Assembly: GCA_945861885.1 (NCBI GenBank)
Contig: CAMAVR010000001.1
Location: forward strand, 124,001-188,000
Reading direction: 5' to 3'
From: Nannocystis exedens
GTDB lineage: Bacteria > Myxococcota_A > Polyangia > Polyangiales > Polyangiaceae
Length of the DNA stretch: 64,000 nucleotides
The notes under the pieces were generated by a model. It saw only the letters and a program-made list of their open reading frames with translations, searched no databases and was not told the origin of the DNA. This document shows, piece by piece, positions 56,240 through 64,000 of this stretch. How positions within the stretch are numbered: position 1 is the first letter of the stretch; each line of letters begins with the position of its first letter. Made by a program: the position numbers and the translations under genes.

Positions 56240-57588
56240 GGGCGACCGGGGCTGCCGAGATGCGCGCGCAGACGGTCGCGCTCGACAAGCGGCATGTGTG
56301 GCATCCGTACACGCCGATGCAGCAGTACATCGCGAATGTCGATCCGCTTGTGATTACGCGAGCCAAAGGGGTCTATCTCGAAGATGCAAACGGGCGCCGT
56401 TACATCGACGGAAACAGCTCGTGGTGGGTCGCGGCACTTGGTCACGGGCATCCGCGCCTTCTGCGGGCGCTTGCAAATCAGGCCGAAATGCTCGCCCATT
56501 GCGCGCTTGGGGGGATTACGCATGAACCTGCCGCAAAGCTTGCCGAAGAGCTCGTGGCGGTGGCGCCGCGTGGGCTTAATCACGTGTTCTATTCGGACAA
56601 CGGGTCGACAGCGATCGAAGTCGCGGTGCGGATGGCCGGGCAGATGTGGCAGCAGGTCGGACAGCCACGAAAAAAGCGTTTCGTCGCGCTCGAGGGGGCG
56701 TTTCACGGCGATACGCTGGGCGCGGCGTGCCTTGGGGGGATCGATGTGTTTCGCGGGGGGATGGGCGGCGTCACGTTCGATTTGGTGCGACTGCCTGTTG
56801 TGGGTAGCGGTCAGGGGGACGGCGCTTACGCCGCGGGGTATGAGGCGATTGTTGATTTGATTTCGCGCTGTTCAGACGAAATTGCTGCGGTAGTAGTTGA
56901 ACCGATTGTGCAAGGGGCGGCGGGGATGCGAATCGTCCCCCCCGAGTATTTGAAACAAGTTTCAAATGCATGCGCGCAGCATGATGTTCTGCTGATCGCG
57001 GACGAAGTGTTCAGCGGCTACGGGCGAACGGGGGCCATGTGGGGGTGCGAGCACGCTGGCGTTGTCCCCGACATCATGTGCATCGGGAAGGCGTTCGCGT
57101 CGATCATCCCGATGGCGGCGACATTGGCGAGCGATCGCGTTTTTGAGGCATTTTTAGGCGATAAATCGCGAGCGCTGTATTACGGGCATACGTTTTCGGG
57201 CAATCCGATCGGCGCGGCATTGGCGCGCGAAGTGTTAGCAATCTATCGCGACGAAAAAGTCTTAGAGCAAGTTGCGCGAAACGCGCCGGTTATCGCGCGA
57301 GCATTTGAGCGAATAAGCGCGATCAGAGGCGTTACGCGAGTGCGGTCGATCGGGATGATCGGAGCCGCCGATTTGGAAGCGCCGGTATCGAGCGACGAAA
57401 GTGGCGCGCGCGGTGGGTATTTCGGAGAGATTGGCTGGCGAGTGTACGAAGAGGGGCTCAAGCGCGGCGCGTATTTGCGGCCGCTCGGGAGCACCGTATA
57501 CGTCGCGCCTCCGCTAGTGATCTCGGAACGCGAGCTGACAGAGTTGATGACGATCTTCGAAGAGAGTGTGCGCGCGGCACTGAAGTGA
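56236..57588 (+). CDS. bioA: Adenosylmethionine-8-amino-7-oxononanoate aminotransferase
   Basis: 450 residues starting at GTG 56236. BioA hallmarks: HVWHPYTPMQQY near the N-terminus and DGNSSWWVAALGHGHPRL, then HCALGGITHEPA, FYSDNGSTAIEVAVRMA, ALEGAFHGDTLGAACLGG and GHTFSGNPIGAALA. The PLP region is LIADEVFSGYGRTG and IGKAFASI. It converts KAPA to DAPA in biotin synthesis using SAM as amino donor. No other bio gene is adjacent; the oxoamine synthase at 45021 is a BioF relative but belongs to another cluster. It is translationally coupled to a histidine kinase gene, an odd partner. Confidence 0.92.
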   Translation: MRATGAAEMRAQTVALDKRHVWHPYTPMQQYIANVDPLVITRAKGVYLEDANGRRYIDGNSSWWVAALGHGHPRLLRALANQAEMLAHCALGGITHEPAAKLAEELVAVAPRGLNHVFYSDNGSTAIEVAVRMAGQMWQQVGQPRKKRFVALEGAFHGDTLGAACLGGIDVFRGGMGGVTFDLVRLPVVGSGQGDGAYAAGYEAIVDLISRCSDEIAAVVVEPIVQGAAGMRIVPPEYLKQVSNACAQHDVLLIADEVFSGYGRTGAMWGCEHAGVVPDIMCIGKAFASIIPMAATLASDRVFEAFLGDKSRALYYGHTFSGNPIGAALAREVLAIYRDEKVLEQVARNAPVIARAFERISAIRGVTRVRSIGMIGAADLEAPVSSDESGARGGYFGEIGWRVYEEGLKRGAYLRPLGSTVYVAPPLVISERELTELMTIFEESVRAALK

Positions 57589-57618
57589 CGGCCGTTGTGC
57601 CGCTGCGGCGCCGAAGAG

Positions 57619-58824
57619 TCACACGCAATCCCAACGGGTTACGCTGACGTTCTCGCCTTTATCTACAGCCCCCTCGCCTGCTTCGATTTTTGCGAGGCCG
57701 TCGCTTGAGGCTAGGCTCGTTGTCGTTGCGGAGAGCTGGTTTTCTGCAGGAATTGCCCACAATTCGCCATCTTTTTCTTCTAGGCGAACTCGGATGAACT
57801 CTGCGCGGGCAGACTTCTTATAGGCGGCGCTTAGCCTCGCGCGTACTGCCATTGCGGTGGGCTTTCTGTCCCCTTGCATGGCGCGGAGAAGCGGCATGCC
57901 GAACAGCGCGAATGTCACTAGCGCGCTCGCTGGATTTCCTGGGAGGCCTAGGAGATGCGCGGCTCTTCGCGTTCCGTAGGCTATCGGTTTTCCTGGCTTC
58001 ATTTTTACGCGCCAGAAGTCGAGCTCTATTCCAAGTCGTTCTAGTGCTGGTCGGACCAAGTCGTGGTCGCCAACGCTGACCCCGCCTACTGTGAGTGTAA
58101 GGTCGCAGCGGCTCATGGCAGCGTCGATCGCTTGCTCGATAGCGTCTGCGCGATCGGGGACGATTGCAACGTGTTCTATATCGGCGGCTTGCGATGCCAT
58201 AGCGGCAAGAGCGGCGCTGATTGCCTCGGGAATTTGCGCGCTATTTGCGCCGATGTCGCCAGCTTCGCGCAGTTCGTCGCCAGTGCAGACAATTGCAACG
58301 CGTGGGCGCCGCGATACCACTACTCTGCCGCGGTCAGCCGCAGCGATCGCGCAGAGCGTGGCTGGTGTTATGCGCGTACCAATCTGCACGGCAATCGCCC
58401 CCTCGCGCATATCGTTGCCGCGAGGCCGAACACACGCGCGTGCAAGAGGGCGCTTATTGATCACGATCGCGCCCCCTCTTTCATCTAAACCGACATCCTC
58501 TTGCGGGATCACGGCATCAGCGCGCGCCGGCATTGGCGCTCCGGTAAAAATTCTACAAGCGCTCATCGGCGCAAGCGCAGCTGCCTCGCGCCCCGCGCGG
58601 CTCTCGGCCGACACTGCCACTCGCCATGGCCCTGCACCTTGCAAATCGCTTGCCGCGACGGCGTAACCGTCCATTGTGCTGGCATCGAACGATGGCACAT
58701 CAAATCGCGCGGTGACCGATTCACGCAGAACGCGCCCGGCGGCGTGCTGAAGCGGCACCGATTCGGCATCGAGCGGCGTTACCGCGTCCAACAGGAGGGT
58801 TCGCGCTTGTTCATAAGTGAGCAT
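57619..58824 (-). CDS. moeA: Molybdopterin molybdenumtransferase
   Basis: 401 residues from ATG 58824 (MLTYEQARTLLLDAV), the usual MoeA opening; GTG 58866 would add 14 residues and is the alternative because GGAGG is only two bases from the ATG. Motifs: DVPSFDASTMDGYAV, RIFTGAPMPARADAVI, RPRGNDMREG, VAIVCTGDELREAG, LTVGGVSVGDHDLV, VKMKPGKPIAYG and LLGLPGNPASALVTF. It inserts molybdate into adenylylated molybdopterin. No other mo-cofactor genes are in the window. Divergent from the TonB receptor. Confidence 0.95.
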   Translation of the reverse strand: MLTYEQARTLLLDAVTPLDAESVPLQHAAGRVLRESVTARFDVPSFDASTMDGYAVAASDLQGAGPWRVAVSAESRAGREAAALAPMSACRIFTGAPMPARADAVIPQEDVGLDERGGAIVINKRPLARACVRPRGNDMREGAIAVQIGTRITPATLCAIAAADRGRVVVSRRPRVAIVCTGDELREAGDIGANSAQIPEAISAALAAMASQAADIEHVAIVPDRADAIEQAIDAAMSRCDLTLTVGGVSVGDHDLVRPALERLGIELDFWRVKMKPGKPIAYGTRRAAHLLGLPGNPASALVTFALFGMPLLRAMQGDRKPTAMAVRARLSAAYKKSARAEFIRVRLEEKDGELWAIPAENQLSATTTSLASSDGLAKIEAGEGAVDKGENVSVTRWDCV

Positions 58825-58896
58825 ATCCTCCGTGGCTGCTTTTTTTTCGACCAATTTAGTCCCCACAAATGCGTCTCTTGAGTAACATCGCGCGAA

Positions 58897-61281
58897 ATGA
58901 TTCGCCGCAGCACTATATCGCCTGCTCGGCTCGCCGGCTTGTTCGCTTTCGCGTTTCTGTCGCCAGCCTCTGCCGCTGCCACAGATGAAGTTGATGCGGG
59001 CGCCGCTCAGCCGGAGGCACCGCGTGACGATGCGGGCACTCCCGCAGACGCGGTTATTCCGCCTCGCTTGGTGGTTGATTCGCCCGCTACTTACCCTTCG
59101 GATGCTTCTGATGCGGAGCGCGCGGTCGAATCCGTTGTTGTTCTAGTTTTGCAACTCGACGATCGCGGCGCCGTTACGCGCGCCGAAGTTCGACAGAGCG
59201 CCGGTGCGCCCTTTGATGCCGCGGCACTACAAGCTGCGCCCAAGCTTGTTTTTGCACCGGCAACGCGAGGCGGCGTTCCTATCGCTGTTAAAATAGGGTT
59301 TCGCTACACGTTCGATGCCCCAAAACCGCCGGCGCAACTAGAAACTGTTTCACCCCCGCCGGTCGCCGCATCATCATCCGAGACGATCGAAGAAGTCACC
59401 GTTCGCGGCTCTCGCCCATCGCGCGAAGCGACGCGCGTCACAGTTTCGCGCGACGAGATCGATCACATTCCAGGCACCGGGGGCGACGCGCTCCGTTCGA
59501 TCCAAAATCTCCCCGGTGTGGCGCGGCCACCGCCATACAGCGGTCTGCTTATCGTTCGCGGCTCGGCTCCAGAAGATACAAATATTTTTCTCGATGGGAC
59601 GTCGATCCCTCTCGCCTTTCACCTGGGCGGCCTATCATCGATCGTGCCGTCCGAGCTGCTCGAACGAATCGACTACTACCCCGGGAATTTTAGCGTCGTG
59701 TACGGCCGTGGGACGGGCGGTATGATCGACATAGCGATTCGAAAACCGAAGAGCGATAAGCTTCACGGCCTCGCCCAAGTTGATTTTATCGACGCCCGCG
59801 TCCTTGCCGAAGGGCCGATTGCGAAAACAGGGTGGAACTTCGCCATCGGTGCGCGTCGGTCGTGGATCGACGCGTGGCTCGGACCGGTGTTGAAAGCGGC
59901 CGGCGTGGGGGTGTCAACGGCTCCGCGTTATTATGATTATCAAGCGATTCTGCAGCACGATTTTTCGTCGAAGTCGTCGTTTCAGCTGACGCTTATCGGC
60001 TCGAACGATGGGCTCGAGATCTTAAATTCGTATCCTGATGCAGCGAGGCCGATTTTTAGCGGCACCGTTAATTTTGATACAAACTTTTTCGTCGCGCAGG
60101 CGCGATATGAAACGCGTTTCACTCCGGCGATGTCGCTAAAAACGATGCTTTCGTACAAGCACACCGATATCGATTTTGGCCTCGGCGTGAACTATTTGCG
60201 GATTATTACCAACCCGGTAGCGCTTCGCACCGAGTTGACGCAACGGATCTCGCCGCATGTAACTCAACATACCGGTATCGATTTCGGCTACGGGCCGTAC
60301 AGCGTTCGCGTTCGCTTTCCGCAGTTTCGTGCGCCAGGTGAGCCGGCCGGTGCGCCGAACCAAGTGCCGCTCGAAACGCGAAACAGCGGCGCGTTTTTGC
60401 AGCCTGCTGTCTACAGCGAGTGGGAGCTGACGCTGTGGCGTGGTTCGCGCATCGTTCCCGGGCTGCGCGTCGACTACAACAGTCAGACCGGCACGTGGGA
60501 TACATCGCCGCGTATTATTGTTCGACAAGATCTGACATCGTCGCCATATCGAACGACAATTAAAGGGTCCACCGGGCTATTTTTTCAGCCACCGCAACCA
60601 CCACAGACCGACGCGGTTTTTGGGCAGAGCGGCCTAAAATCGATCCGATCGGTCAGCAGTAGCATCGGCCTCGAGCAAGAACTTTCGTCGCAAATCGATG
60701 CATCGATCGACTTTTATTACAAGGCTCTCGACCGGCTCATAACGCCAAAGGCCGGCAATTCGGGTGAAGGGCGCGTATTTGGCGCCGAAATGCTTGTTCG
60801 GTACAAGCCCGACGCGCGCTTTTTTGGTTGGCTTTCGTACAGCCTTTCGCGCAGCGAGCGGCGCGATTTCCCTGACAAGCCGCTGCATCTTTTTCAGTAC
60901 GATCAGACGCACATTCTCACGGTGCTCGGCAGCTACAAAGTTGCTCCGGGGTGGCAAGTTGGCGCGCGATTTCGCCTTGTTTCCGGCGCGCTTTATACGC
61001 CTAATACGTACGGGCCATACGACGCTACATCTGGGAGCGAGCTATCGGTCGCGGCATATCCGCCTTTCGGCTCGCGCATGCCGGCGTTTCATCAGCTCGA
61101 TGTGCGCGCTGACCGCACGTGGGAGTTTAAATCGTGGAAGCTTCGCCTCTACCTCGACATTCAGAATGTTTATTACGCGAAAAATCCTGAGGGGCTCTCC
61201 TACAATTTCAATTCGACGAAGTCGTCGTATGTCACCGGGCTCCCAATTTTGCCGAGCCTTGGCCTTCGCGGAGAGTTTTAG
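58897..61281 (+). CDS. TonB-dependent receptor with fused N-terminal TonB_C-like domain
   Basis: 794 residues. Signal peptide MIRRSTISPARLAGLFAFAF... ending near SPASA. Residues about 50-150 resemble the C-terminal domain of TonB (VVLVLQLDDRGAVTRAEVRQ ... PFDAAALQAAPKLVFAPATR). A proline linker and a TonB-box-like ETIEEVTVRGSR follow, then the plug (ALRSIQNLPGVARPP, VRGSAPEDTNIFLDGTSIP, YPGNFSVVYGRGTGGMI) and a 22-strand-type barrel ending in the outer-membrane phenylalanine (GLRGEF). It should import a ligand across the outer membrane; the ligand is unknown. A lipoprotein gene starts two bases after the stop. Confidence 0.85.
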   Translation: MIRRSTISPARLAGLFAFAFLSPASAAATDEVDAGAAQPEAPRDDAGTPADAVIPPRLVVDSPATYPSDASDAERAVESVVVLVLQLDDRGAVTRAEVRQSAGAPFDAAALQAAPKLVFAPATRGGVPIAVKIGFRYTFDAPKPPAQLETVSPPPVAASSSETIEEVTVRGSRPSREATRVTVSRDEIDHIPGTGGDALRSIQNLPGVARPPPYSGLLIVRGSAPEDTNIFLDGTSIPLAFHLGGLSSIVPSELLERIDYYPGNFSVVYGRGTGGMIDIAIRKPKSDKLHGLAQVDFIDARVLAEGPIAKTGWNFAIGARRSWIDAWLGPVLKAAGVGVSTAPRYYDYQAILQHDFSSKSSFQLTLIGSNDGLEILNSYPDAARPIFSGTVNFDTNFFVAQARYETRFTPAMSLKTMLSYKHTDIDFGLGVNYLRIITNPVALRTELTQRISPHVTQHTGIDFGYGPYSVRVRFPQFRAPGEPAGAPNQVPLETRNSGAFLQPAVYSEWELTLWRGSRIVPGLRVDYNSQTGTWDTSPRIIVRQDLTSSPYRTTIKGSTGLFFQPPQPPQTDAVFGQSGLKSIRSVSSSIGLEQELSSQIDASIDFYYKALDRLITPKAGNSGEGRVFGAEMLVRYKPDARFFGWLSYSLSRSERRDFPDKPLHLFQYDQTHILTVLGSYKVAPGWQVGARFRLVSGALYTPNTYGPYDATSGSELSVAAYPPFGSRMPAFHQLDVRADRTWEFKSWKLRLYLDIQNVYYAKNPEGLSYNFNSTKSSYVTGLPILPSLGLRGEF

Positions 61282-61283
61282 CG

Positions 61284-62258
61284 ATGAACCGACGTGAGTC
61301 CTCAGCGCGTGGGTTTGTACTTGCGGCGCTCGTGATGCTCGGGGTGCTCGGGTGCGATCAACCCGACTTTACGCCTCGCAACCAGATCGAGAGCGTGCGG
61401 ATTTTGGCGAGCCGCGCCAACAAGCCGTACGCGCAACCCGGCGACGCGATCACCATCGACGTTCTTGCGGTTGACGGTCGCCCCGCGGTGCCGGCGCCGA
61501 CCGCGCCGATGAAAGTCTACTGGCTCCCGGCCCCTTGCATCAACCCGCCCGCTGATGCGTATTATGCTTGTTTTCCAGCGTTTGCGAGCACATTTGTCGC
61601 CAATGCCGATGCGACGCCGAAGCTTATCGCGGGCGATCAATTTTCGTTTCAAATGCCGCTCGACGCAATATCGGGGCACGCGGTCGTTCCTGGCCTTCCG
61701 AATTATGGCATCGCGATCGCGTTTAGTATCGCTTGCGCGGGGCATGTCGAATACGCGCCGCCGCCGCCCGGTGGTGCGCTCAATCAAATTCCATTTGGCT
61801 GCTTCGACGAAGCGCGCAATCGCCTTGGGCCGGACGATTTCGTTTTTGCGTTTTCGACCGTCTACGCGTTCGCCGATCGAGCGACTTCGAATCCGGCGAT
61901 CGCGTCGCTGTCGTTCGACAACCAACCGGTCGATCTTGCTCGAGGCATATCGGTCGCGCAGTGCACCGAAGAAGATTTAGACGACTGCACGAAGACCGAC
62001 ATCGAAGCGAATGTCGCCATCGGCAGCGCAGAGACTTTTGGAGCCGACCACGAGAGCGCTTGGGTCGATTATTATACGACGGTCGGCAAGGTTAGATACA
62101 ATCGAGTCGTTGTTTTTGACGTTAAGCGCGGTGCGATCGGAAGCACGGCGAATGAGTTCTATTCGCCGCTATCGAAAGGCGACGGGCGGCTGTTTGCTGT
62201 GGTGCATGACAGTCGGTCGGGTGTGAATTGGATTGAAGTGCCGATTCAGACTCGGTGA
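61284..62258 (+). CDS. Lipoprotein partner of the TonB-dependent receptor
   Basis: 324 residues. Signal peptide with lipobox GVLGC (Cys24). The mature protein is beta-rich, with several cysteines (PCINPPADAYYACF, SIACAGH, FGCFDEA, AQCTEEDLDDC) that could form disulfides, and a proline patch (YAPPPPGG). It starts two bases after the TonB receptor stop, so the two are probably one unit; surface lipoproteins next to such receptors often help capture the ligand. No family recognised. Its end overlaps the convergent PH-domain gene by 13 bases. Confidence 0.7.
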   Translation: MNRRESSARGFVLAALVMLGVLGCDQPDFTPRNQIESVRILASRANKPYAQPGDAITIDVLAVDGRPAVPAPTAPMKVYWLPAPCINPPADAYYACFPAFASTFVANADATPKLIAGDQFSFQMPLDAISGHAVVPGLPNYGIAIAFSIACAGHVEYAPPPPGGALNQIPFGCFDEARNRLGPDDFVFAFSTVYAFADRATSNPAIASLSFDNQPVDLARGISVAQCTEEDLDDCTKTDIEANVAIGSAETFGADHESAWVDYYTTVGKVRYNRVVVFDVKRGAIGSTANEFYSPLSKGDGRLFAVVHDSRSGVNWIEVPIQTR

Positions 62259-63328
62259 GGGGGCGGCGAGTCTGAGAGAATTGCGCTTACAACTGATGGG
62301 TCGTCTATCGCGAGCAGCGCTGGGCTTAGTTCTGAGTCGCCCCCTGCTACGATGGCGCCGCTTGCGATTAGGGCGCGGGCGTTTGGCCTATCGATGATGA
62401 GGAATAGATCGTGGAGGCGCCCTGAAGTTGTCTGAACGACGTAAGAAATTTTTGCGCGATCTAGCAATAATTCGCTATTTCCTCGCTGAATAATGACTCT
62501 TTTGTCGGTCACGGTGTAGCGCGTGCCGCGCGCCGCTCTTACCGGTGCGAAGAACGCCGCGTAGACAAACGCTAGCGCGACGCCTGACGCCAAAAAGATC
62601 GACATGGCGACGGCAAGAATGAAAATCGCGGCTAGTCCCACCGAAAGCGACTGCGCTTCGATCACGCGGCTTGTCAGCGGGATGAATCGAAGCCACATCC
62701 GCACAGCGGTGGCGACCATCACTACGGATCCGAAGGCGAGCGTGATTCGCTTGATATTCCATGTCGCTGCGTGCGATTTCGCGGTCCATAGAACACGTTC
62801 TCCCGACTCTTCATTTTGCGACTCGGGGTCAATGCTCGCGGGGGATGCTTCGCCACGAATCAGTTGCCATAAACGGTCTGGTGCGTCGATGCCGCTCAAT
62901 CGAATCGTCAGCGTTTGCCCGAGTGAGCCGGTCGGAATAGTGCGTACAAGGACGAGGTCGCCGCGCTTCTTGGATGCGTCATCCCAGTGAATTCGCGCGT
63001 AGCTGATCGCTTCGCGCGAGATCGATCGCGAAAAGCCACCCCGCCGCCAAATGACATGATTTTCGGTGACGCAGTATTCGACGCCAGCTCTCCAGATAAG
63101 CGGCACTTTCCAGCAAAGAAGCGCCATCGAGGCCATCCACGCGGACGACACGAGAAGATTCGTCGGCGACGCGCCCGAAACGCGCGACACGAGTACCGCG
63201 AATGATAGCGCCACGAGCGAGCCGACAATGCCGACGAGCGTGCCAGCGCGACACAGTAGCGGCAGGTGACTCGACACTGGGGCGCCGCGCCATACAATCG
63301 GTTCAAAAAATAGAGCGTCGCGTTCCAT
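62246..63328 (-). CDS. Membrane protein with two bacterial PH-like domains
   Basis: 360 residues. Two membrane-helix pairs (about 25-75 and 200-260), each followed by a bacterial PH-type (bPH2/YdbS-YdbT-like) stretch: GVEYCVTENHVIWRRGGFSRSI and GTRYTVTDKRVIIQRGNSELLL. In this family the pattern 'Y-x-(V/L)-T-x-x-R-(V/I)' begins each domain. Function unknown; relatives are inner-membrane proteins linked to envelope stress. It overlaps the end of the lipoprotein gene on the other strand. Confidence 0.72.
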   Translation of the reverse strand: MERDALFFEPIVWRGAPVSSHLPLLCRAGTLVGIVGSLVALSFAVLVSRVSGASPTNLLVSSAWMASMALLCWKVPLIWRAGVEYCVTENHVIWRRGGFSRSISREAISYARIHWDDASKKRGDLVLVRTIPTGSLGQTLTIRLSGIDAPDRLWQLIRGEASPASIDPESQNEESGERVLWTAKSHAATWNIKRITLAFGSVVMVATAVRMWLRFIPLTSRVIEAQSLSVGLAAIFILAVAMSIFLASGVALAFVYAAFFAPVRAARGTRYTVTDKRVIIQRGNSELLLDRAKISYVVQTTSGRLHDLFLIIDRPNARALIASGAIVAGGDSELSPALLAIDDPSVVSAILSDSPPPHRV

Positions 63329-63333
63329 CGAGA

Positions 63334-63375
63334 TCTCCCGTCATGGGAGAGCGAATCTCCCGTTATGGGAGAGCG
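63334..63375. repeat. Tandem short hairpins, two copies
   Basis: TCTCCCGTCATGGGAGAGCG (63334-63353) and TCTCCCGTTATGGGAGAGCG (63356-63375) have a 22-base period and differ at one position. Each is a small CTCCC/GGGAG hairpin. They lie just upstream of the PH-domain gene start and 17 bases downstream of the deaminase stop on the same strand. The stem resembles part of the 21362 element arm. Confidence 0.8.
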
Positions 63376-63392
63376 GCCGATGGCGTTAACTC

Positions 63393-63833
63393 TTAAGCCT
63401 TTGTGCGATCGGATGCATCGACCAGCTCGATCCCGATGCGGGCGGATGTCTCGAAAATGCGGGCGTCGCGGTAAAACTCACCAAAAACGATGCGCATGAT
63501 CCCCGCATTGGCGATAAGCTTAAAACAGCTCCAGCAGGGCGACGCAGTGACATAAATCGCCGCCCCATCGACCCGGGCGCCGTTGCGAGCGGCCTGAACA
63601 ATCGCGTTCGCCTCGGCATGCACTGTGCGCACACAGTGTCCTTCATCCATCATGTGGCCATCTTCATCGCAGTGCGGGAGACCGCGAATCGACCCGTTGT
63701 AGCCGGTCGCTAAAATGCACTTGTCGCGAACAACCACCGCGCCGACAAACTTGCGATCGCAAGTGGAGCGTGTCGCCACCTCGCGAGCAATGTTCATAAA
63801 GTACTCGTCCCAGCTCACGCGCTCACGAATCAT
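63393..63833 (-). CDS. dCMP deaminase (ComEB-like)
   Basis: 146 residues with the zinc site of cytidine/deoxycytidylate deaminases: RTVHAEANAI (H72, E74) and TASPCWSCFKLIANAG (C100, C103). The opening SWDEYFMNIAREVATRSTCDRK with VGAVVVRDKCILATGYNG and GLPHCDEDGH is typical of dCMP deaminases, which make dUMP for thymidylate synthesis. It has the extra cysteine/histidine segment (HCDEDGHMMDEGHC) often found in this group. Upstream lies only the family B repeat. Confidence 0.92.
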   Translation of the reverse strand: MIRERVSWDEYFMNIAREVATRSTCDRKFVGAVVVRDKCILATGYNGSIRGLPHCDEDGHMMDEGHCVRTVHAEANAIVQAARNGARVDGAAIYVTASPCWSCFKLIANAGIMRIVFGEFYRDARIFETSARIGIELVDASDRTKA

Positions 63834-63889
63834 CGATCGGCAACCTATCAGAAGCGAGCGTTAGGGTGTGATTTCGAAATCTGATCTGC

Positions 63890-63996
63890 CACGTAAACGT
63901 GCCCGTGCCCGTACTCGTGCCCGGCTTTTGCTTTTTCTAAGCGAGTCGCCCGCAAAAACTACCGGGCACGTTTACGGGCACGGGCACGTTTACGGG
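63890..63996. repeat. Long inverted repeat, family B, at right edge
   Basis: The left arm 63890-63924 (CACGTAAACGTGCCCGTGCC...) and right arm 63962-63996 are complementary over 35 bases with few mismatches, around a 37-base spacer rich in T at the left and A at the right. The right arm is identical to that of the copy at 54558. It lies upstream of the deaminase gene. Confidence 0.9.
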
Positions 63997-64000
63997 TCAG

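Noticed and set aside
45021..57588. Linking the oxoamine synthase and bioA as a biotin operon
   Set aside because: The two genes are 10 kb apart with many unrelated genes between, and the synthase is packed with ketosynthases; its N-terminus also looks more like serine palmitoyltransferase than BioF.

Overview
The window is a GC-rich chromosomal segment from a Gram-negative bacterium. It carries many lipoproteins, lgt and lspA, a TonB-dependent receptor, an Mla-type ABC ATPase, NHEJ genes (Ku plus a PE-LIG-POL LigD), parAB, etfBA, and several secreted or lipid-anchored proteins of unknown function. This mix resembles Myxococcota and other former Deltaproteobacteria. That placement is an inference from gene content; no rRNA or tRNA gene was seen that could settle it.

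Layout. 1-6.0 kb: a PQQ-type beta-propeller protein that is open at the left edge, a TPR/winged-helix protein, a flippase-like membrane protein, a tiny lipoprotein and a polysaccharide flippase. 6.1-9.9 kb: ku and ligD, with a DUF1003 membrane protein between them on the other strand. 10-13.6 kb: nadB, diverging from etfB-etfA. 13.7-16.6 kb: parA-parB and a lipoprotein. 16.6-18.9 kb: lspA-lgt-folD. 19-21.4 kb: an MrfA/YprA-type helicase. 21.7-31.5 kb: one 3262-codon gene for a giant predicted lipoprotein with a DUF3638-like SF2 translocase core. It is preceded by an AsnO-like dioxygenase with a large extra N-terminal domain, a secreted metalloprotease and a HEAT-repeat protein. 37-40.8 kb: ileS. 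40.9-46.3 kb: a divergent lipid or polyketide-like cluster with two acyl carrier proteins, a CFA-type methyltransferase, a ketosynthase, a ketosynthase-like partner without the catalytic histidines, and an alpha-oxoamine synthase. 46.3-48.4 kb: thiE, thiG and two small genes. 48.4-53.6 kb: an MlaF-like ATPase, a polysaccharide deacetylase, rpsB-tsf, nfo and a thioredoxin-like ferredoxin. 53.7-63.8 kb: a lipoprotein, a histidine kinase overlapping bioA, moeA, a TonB receptor with its lipoprotein partner, a PH-domain membrane protein and a dCMP deaminase.

The spaces between genes are short and often filled with dispersed palindromic repeats of at least four families. These repeats sit against, or run into, the 3' ends of genes. 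One encodes the last ten residues of LigD, and another supplies the tail of the helicase. Other unusual features are hexanucleotide repeats inside ligD, poly-G tracts used as Shine-Dalgarno sequences in front of two glycan genes, and a large insertion in IleRS.

The two candidates for an undescribed system are the giant exported DUF3638-like protein with its neighbours (21.7-33.7 kb) and the ACP/KS/KS-like/oxoamine-synthase cluster (40.9-46.3 kb). Every family assignment rests on motifs read by eye. No database search was possible.
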